Shown here: positions 59,724 to 64,000 of the stretch, piece by piece
How the letters are laid out: each line of letters opens with the position of its first letter
How positions within the stretch are numbered: the stretch's first letter is position 1
Source: Lantana camara
Lineage: Eukaryota; Streptophyta; Magnoliopsida; Lamiales; Verbenaceae
Assembly: GCA_037501455.1 (NCBI GenBank)
Contig: CM074865.1
Location: 7,885,001-7,949,000, forward strand
Length of the DNA: 64,000 bases
Direction: 5' to 3'
The notes under the pieces: model-generated
Told to the model about the DNA's origin: nothing
The model's database searches: none
Seen by the model: only the letters and a program-made list of their open reading frames with translations
Position numbers and translations under genes: made by a program

Positions 59724-60542
59724 TGATAGGGTCAAAATGCGTTCGTCCCACGATTGGACACGTGGCACTTCGAAGATAACGACACATGTCCTGTGACTAC
59801 GGTAATCACCCACGAGCGCTGAAACCCTTCAAGCGCCTGTATCCTCCAAGGACACGTGTCTTCTCTGTCACGATTGCACGTGATCACTGTTACCGCTCTT
59901 TCACGAGCGCTCTTCATTGCAAGGCTAACATTCCTACCGATCAAGGAAGCCCTCTTCGAGCGCTACACTCCCTCAGAGAGGCTTCCATTCCAACACAAGC
60001 CCTGACCTTTATCCCTCCAGCGGATTCCTTGGCCTCCAAGGCTTTCGGTTGTCACGAGCGCGATCTTAAGCCCTCGTTACCAACCCCCAAAACGGCTCTC
60101 TGACACATCGTACATGCCCGCGCACCTGCCACTGTTGCCAGCACCACCTTTCACCAGCTTTTGCAGATAATATTCCTCCTAGGTTTCTCTCGCAACTCCA
60201 CGTGTTAGGGCAACATTCGGCCAGGACCACACGATGCAAATGACTAAAGGGTCCCTGACCCTCAACTATAAATAGGAGTCTTCATCTCCATCTCTGTAAG
60301 CAAACTCCATTACAGTAACTTCTTACTCAGCTTACATTTTCTCTCAGATTTTTATCTGACTTGAGCATCGGAGAGCCAAACTGGGTATCACCCCCAGTTC
60401 CCCAGCTTGGCCTTCTGACTTTGTCTGTGTGTTTGTCCTAGCAGGTAGAACCCCCATCTTTTCCGCCGAACTCCTACTGGCCTATTCCCTCTAAACAAAT
60501 TCTAAAGTGATCAAACTCTGTAATCCATATTCAGACCCATCA
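59724..60542 (+). repeat. 3' LTR of the 16-kb Ty3/gypsy element
   Basis: 819 bp, TGATAGGG...CATCA, followed by the CATTT target duplication. It lacks the nested TRIM present in the 5' LTR, so it shows the pre-insertion LTR. TATAAATA lies at 60267-60274. Confidence 0.94.
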
Positions 60543-60547
60543 CATTT

Positions 60548-61054
60548 CACGAATCCCATTATTTCATTTATTAAATTATCAAAAAACTCCCCATCAATTT
60601 GAAATATTTTTACTTTACTCCCCTATAAAATTATACAACATAATAGGATATAAATACTATATTATAATGTTTTAGTACTACATTTTGTGAAAAATATACA
60701 ATATATTTTTAGAGTAAAAATTATACGATATTTTTTCAAAATGGGGAGTTAAGTAAAAATATGATGCACATTTGGGGATTTATCCTACATTAACTGTTAA
60801 ATTATACGCGTGAAAAATGACACAAATAAATTAAATAAAAACAAAATGGAATCATCAATGCTGACGTAGTGATGACCTCACTCCCGGTTTCCAACCGCGA
60901 TGATCAGCGGGGAGCTGTTCTCGTCTCTGCAAATGATAATTGATAAATAGCTTAAAAGTTCAGAGCAGACTCCCATAAAGATTGAAGCAAAATAATAACT
61001 GAAAAACTCATATTCCACCGAACCTTCCTGATAAAAAACGAATCAACTTTTGCG
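60548..61054. other. Upstream region of the CGI-58-like gene
   Basis: AT-rich intergenic sequence, with a GC-richer stretch near 60860-60930. No clear TATA box, repeat or gene could be assigned. Confidence 0.5.
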
Positions 61055-61318
61055 ATGATCAATACTGTACGGAAGGTATTCTTTTCCTTCATCAAAGTGA
61101 TAAGAAACCGTTACTTCCGCAATGAGCGAGCATCGGTATCTGGAGATTCCCCCAATCGTTCTCACACTTGGTATCCAAAATGGCTGAGGAAACCGCCACA
61201 TCCGCCGCCGCAAAGAAAAGCTCCAGACGCCTCCGGTGGAGACCCACATCCGCCGATCACATCGTCGCCGCCGAGAAACACCTCCTCTCTCTCGTCAAGT
61301 AACGAGAATCCGCAATAA
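61055..61318 (+). other. Possible overlapping upstream ORF of the CGI-58-like gene
   Basis: An ATG at 61055 opens an 87-codon frame that is not in frame with the main start at 61180 and reads past it, ending at 61318 if the first intron is retained. It matters only if transcription starts upstream of 61055, which the sequence does not show. Confidence 0.3.
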
Positions 61319-63641
61319 AAATGCCCTAATTTTGTATGTGGTTAAAATTTGTTGAGGTTTTGACATTTTCGAATTCATCGTTTTTTAGGACTCCATACCA
61401 GAAGGAGCATGTGGATATCGGGTCCGGTCCACCGGGCTCGAAAACGCGGTGGTTCCGATCGAAGAGCGACGAAGCGAGGTTTATCAACACGGTGTCGTTT
61501 GACAGCAGGGAGGGGGCGCCGACGCTGGTGATGTTGCATGGATATGGTGCTTCTCTGGGCTCGTTTGTCCGTAATTTTGATGAGCTTGCTAAGCATTTCA
61601 AAGTCATTGCTATTGATCAGCTTGGGTGAGTTTTAATGGTGTTTCTTCAATATTATAAGTTCAAATGTCAATTGCTAGTGTTTTTTCTCAAATTCTTGAA
61701 GAAAATGTGTGAGAAAACATCATTCTTTGCTTGTGGGTAGAATAGCATATATACCAATCTGCTATATGTGAAATAGTTTAGATAGTAACCGGTGACGATT
61801 GAAGATTCAAATAGTAAACTTCGAAAGTATGTATGATTTAGATAGCGAAGTGTGATTAATCCAAATTCGAGTGATCCTTAGAGAAGAAGAACAATATGAA
61901 CATATCTTCTTCTTTCCTGCAGTTGGGGTGGATCAAGTAGGCCAGATTTCACCTGTAAGACCACTGAAGGTCGGTTGTCTTAATATATTCAAATAAGCAT
62001 GTCGAATATGTCGTAAGTACTCATTTTCAGTTCCGTATATGCTATAAATTGTGATCCAGAAACTGAGGCGTGGTTTATTGATTCCTTTGAGGAATGGCGT
62101 AAAGTGAAAAATCTTAGCAACTTCATTTTATTCGGGCATTCGTTCGGAGGATATGTTGCTGCTAAATATGCACTCAAGGTATGCGAGAAGTCACTCTTTT
62201 TCGTACGGTAACTTGATGAAAGTGATTCAATTTTTTTGTAGTTTTGATTAATGTCTCCTATAATGCTCTTCGGCAGCACCCAGAGCATGTTCTGCATTTG
62301 ATTTTAGTAGGACCGGCTGGATTTTCATCAGAAACAGGGCCTATGTATGAGCAGTTTAATCAATTTAAATCAACATGGGCAGGATCCATGGCGGTCCATC
62401 TACTGGACTATAACTTTACTCCACAAAAGATTGTAAGGTGCTTATTTATCTATTTACATTTTTATTTTGCGATAATTACACTCACTTCCCCTGAGGTTTG
62501 GCCTAATTACACAAAATTCCCTCACAAATTTGAAAAATTACAAAAATTTTCCCTCGTATAGCATGAGATTTGGCATAATGCATGCTATTATTGCTTACAA
62601 ACGATTTAAAATTTTTCATAACATATGCGAGATGAAAATTTAAAATATATCGAGATTTTATATATATATATTCATTCTTTGATAAAGGAAGCTTCTGTAA
62701 TTTTTCAAACCTCAAGGGAAGTTTGTGTAATTAGGTCAAACCTTAACGTATGTTAGTATAATGATCTATTGATCTCATTTCTTTTTCTAATTTCTTGATA
62801 TTGCAAGCCATTTTATGCAGGGGTTTAGGTCCTTGGGGTCCAAATGTGGTCCGCAAATACACACGTGGGAAATATGGCTCGTATGCTAATGGAGACGAGT
62901 TGACTGAGGAAGAATATAGATTTATTTCAGGTGAATCTTTCGTTAACTTGTTTAAATTTCCGTAAGTCCCTCGCTATGTTCTAACGTTGGGATACTTTCT
63001 TTTGCTCAAGATTATGTGTATCATACTGTGGCGGCTAAAGCCAGCGGAGAGTTGTGCTTGAAGTACATTTTCCACTCTGTGGCCTTTGCTCGGAAGCCTC
63101 TTCTACAAAGGTGTCACACACAGATTAGGATTCCTCATTATTCAAAACTTTGCTGTACTATTTAGATCAAATATTGTATCTTTCGTGATATTGATTCGAT
63201 TCAAGATCGTTAAGAGGGTCATTGTTTTGCTTTGGTTTTGTCATGGAAACAGTGCATCTGAATGGCAAGTGGCAACAACATTTATATTTGGTTTCGAGGA
63301 TTGGATGGATTACCATGAAGTAATAGAAAGCCAGAAACATATGAAGGTTCCATGTGAGATCATAAGAATTCCTCAGGTATCGAACAATTATATAGGAAGG
63401 CGCGATAGTTTTTGTGAAACTATTCTGAATGCGCGATTGTTTTTGTAAAACTATTCTGCTCGCCTCCGTTTGCATGATAGGAAATACTGACAAGCTTCTC
63501 GCCTATGTCTTGCAGGGTGGCCATCATGTATTCATGGACAATCCAGCTGCATTTCATTCTGTTCTGCTTCATGCTTGCCGCAGATTCCTATCATCGGACC
63601 TGGGCGATGTTCATCTACCGGAAGGTATCGAATTCGCATAA
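61180..63641 (+). CDS. CGI-58: CGI-58/ABHD5-like alpha/beta hydrolase (lipid acyltransferase/lipase)
   Basis: Nine exons: 61180-61298, 61389-61625, 61923-61969, 62060-62178, 62277-62437, 62821-62930, 63011-63110, 63253-63376, 63516-63641, all with GT-AG introns. They total 1143 bp, or 380 residues plus stop. The fold motifs are the oxyanion loop LHGYGAS (89-95), nucleophile elbow GHSFGG (Ser162), an acidic candidate Asp314 (FGFEDW), and GGHHVFMD with His342/343, which also forms the H-x4-D acyltransferase pattern. The plant homologue of human CGI-58 acts in neutral lipid and polyamine homeostasis, partly at peroxisomes; that role here is by homology. The frame upstream of ATG 61180 is closed by a TGA at 61123 with no earlier ATG, which fixes the start. 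No damage seen. Confidence 0.93.
62470..62768. mobile_element. MITE-like inverted repeat in intron 5 of the CGI-58-like gene
   Basis: The left arm (GAGGTTTGGCCTAATTACAC, TTTGAAAAATTAC) recurs in reverse complement on the right (GTAATTTTTCAAACCTCAAG, TGTGTAATTAGGTCAAACC). Arms are about 80-90 bp with a non-coding spacer. The exact ends and target duplication are not clear. Confidence 0.7.
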
Positions 63642-64000
63642 ACAAACAAGTTAGTTTTACAATTATGTATCCCCTTATTTTATTTTATAGGAATTGTCAA
63701 TGTGTCTGTAACATTAAGTCAGGGCAGTCACTTGTATCATTAATATATGTACATCACCAAAGCCCCAACTAACATTACTTAATGATATTTAACTTCATTG
63801 TAATTGGTGTTTTCGTGAGAGTGGAAGTAGAGACGAAGCCACATATAAGTCAGGAGGTATTGATAATCCCCTAACTTGAAATTTTCCTCTTTATATATAA
63901 TATCAGTGACAGAGATAAGGAGTTTTCAACTAACGGTGACCCTTTTAACTTCAAAATTACCCCTATATATACATTATATATTTTGACAACTGAGTATGGC
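63642..64000. other. 3' UTR and downstream of the CGI-58-like gene
   Basis: Probably 3' UTR for the first part. The end of the window (from about 63860, GATAATCCCCTAACTTGAAA) resembles the start of another MITE of the CCCCTGAGGTTTG kind, cut by the window edge. No gene seen. Confidence 0.4.

Larger units (their letters stand above)
44515..60542 (+). mobile_element. 16-kb Ty3/gypsy element, Tat lineage (Retand/Grande-like), with nested insertions
   Basis: LTRs are 44515-45816 (1302 bp, enlarged by a 481-bp nested TRIM) and 59724-60542 (819 bp), starting TGATAGGG and ending ...CATCA. Target duplication is CATTT (44510-44514 and 60543-60547). The primer site TTTGGCGCCGTCTGCAGGAA lies just after the 5' LTR, and the purine tract TTGGGGGGCAAAA is at 59711-59723. 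Order is gag, protease, RT, RNase H, integrase, then a long non-pol region with a tandem array and an antisense gene. That architecture is known for Tat-lineage elements. A 2.96-kb solo LTR interrupts gag. Stops and frameshifts show that this copy is inactive. Confidence 0.94.

Overview
The window is nuclear DNA from a flowering plant, most likely a eudicot. It carries intron-bearing plant genes (a V-ATPase proteolipid and a CGI-58-type alpha/beta hydrolase), a tandem array of plant glyoxal/galactose-oxidase-like genes (GLOX), and a dense layer of plant LTR retrotransposons, a LINE, MITEs and probable Helitrons. There are no rRNA genes, convincing tRNA genes, CRISPR arrays or bacterial-type operons. 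I could not narrow the species.

Layout, left to right. Positions 1-26,400 hold four GLOX copies, all on the minus strand, in graded decay. Copy 1 (about 92-9086) is a C-terminal remnant split by an 8.2-kb non-autonomous LTR element, which itself carries a 3.2-kb solo LTR. Copy 2 (9233-10,820) has a nonsense codon, a frameshift, an internal deletion and an insertion. Copy 3 (17,483-19,174) is intact at 563 codons. Copy 4 (22,540-26,293) would be intact but for a 2.05-kb LTR element whose two LTRs are almost identical, so it was broken recently. Two probable Helitrons and a 1.9-kb LTR element built on a 131-bp tandem array lie between copies 2 and 3. The upstream flanks of copies 3 and 4 are similar to each other, so these two arose by segmental duplication.

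Positions 27,000-35,000 are intergenic: a 303-bp fold-back element, a MULE-type MITE, a 5'-truncated LINE with a single nonsense codon between its RT and RNase H parts, and a hAT-type MITE. VHA-c (V-ATPase subunit c) follows at 35,548-37,088 in three exons on the plus strand.

Positions 38,130-60,542 are almost entirely LTR elements: a dead Ty1/copia element, a 1.2-kb TRIM whose interior is an array of small hairpins, and a 16-kb Ty3/gypsy element of the Tat type. The Tat element has a 481-bp miniature TRIM in its 5' LTR, a 2.96-kb solo LTR in its gag, an 89-bp tandem array after pol, and a long antisense gene (about 2.7 kb, three inferred exons, own TATA box) between pol and the 3' LTR. Each of these insertions except the copia element and the 1.2-kb TRIM has an exact target-site duplication that I could read directly.

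Positions 61,180-63,641 hold a nine-exon CGI-58-like lipid hydrolase/acyltransferase gene on the plus strand (380 aa), with a MITE-like inverted repeat in intron 5. The host genes here are unrelated in function. The story of the window is tandem duplication of an apoplastic copper-radical oxidase and its erosion by nested retrotransposons. I did not find a clearly new biological system. The antisense gene of the Tat element, the hairpin-array TRIM and the minimal 481-bp TRIM are the parts most worth a second look.
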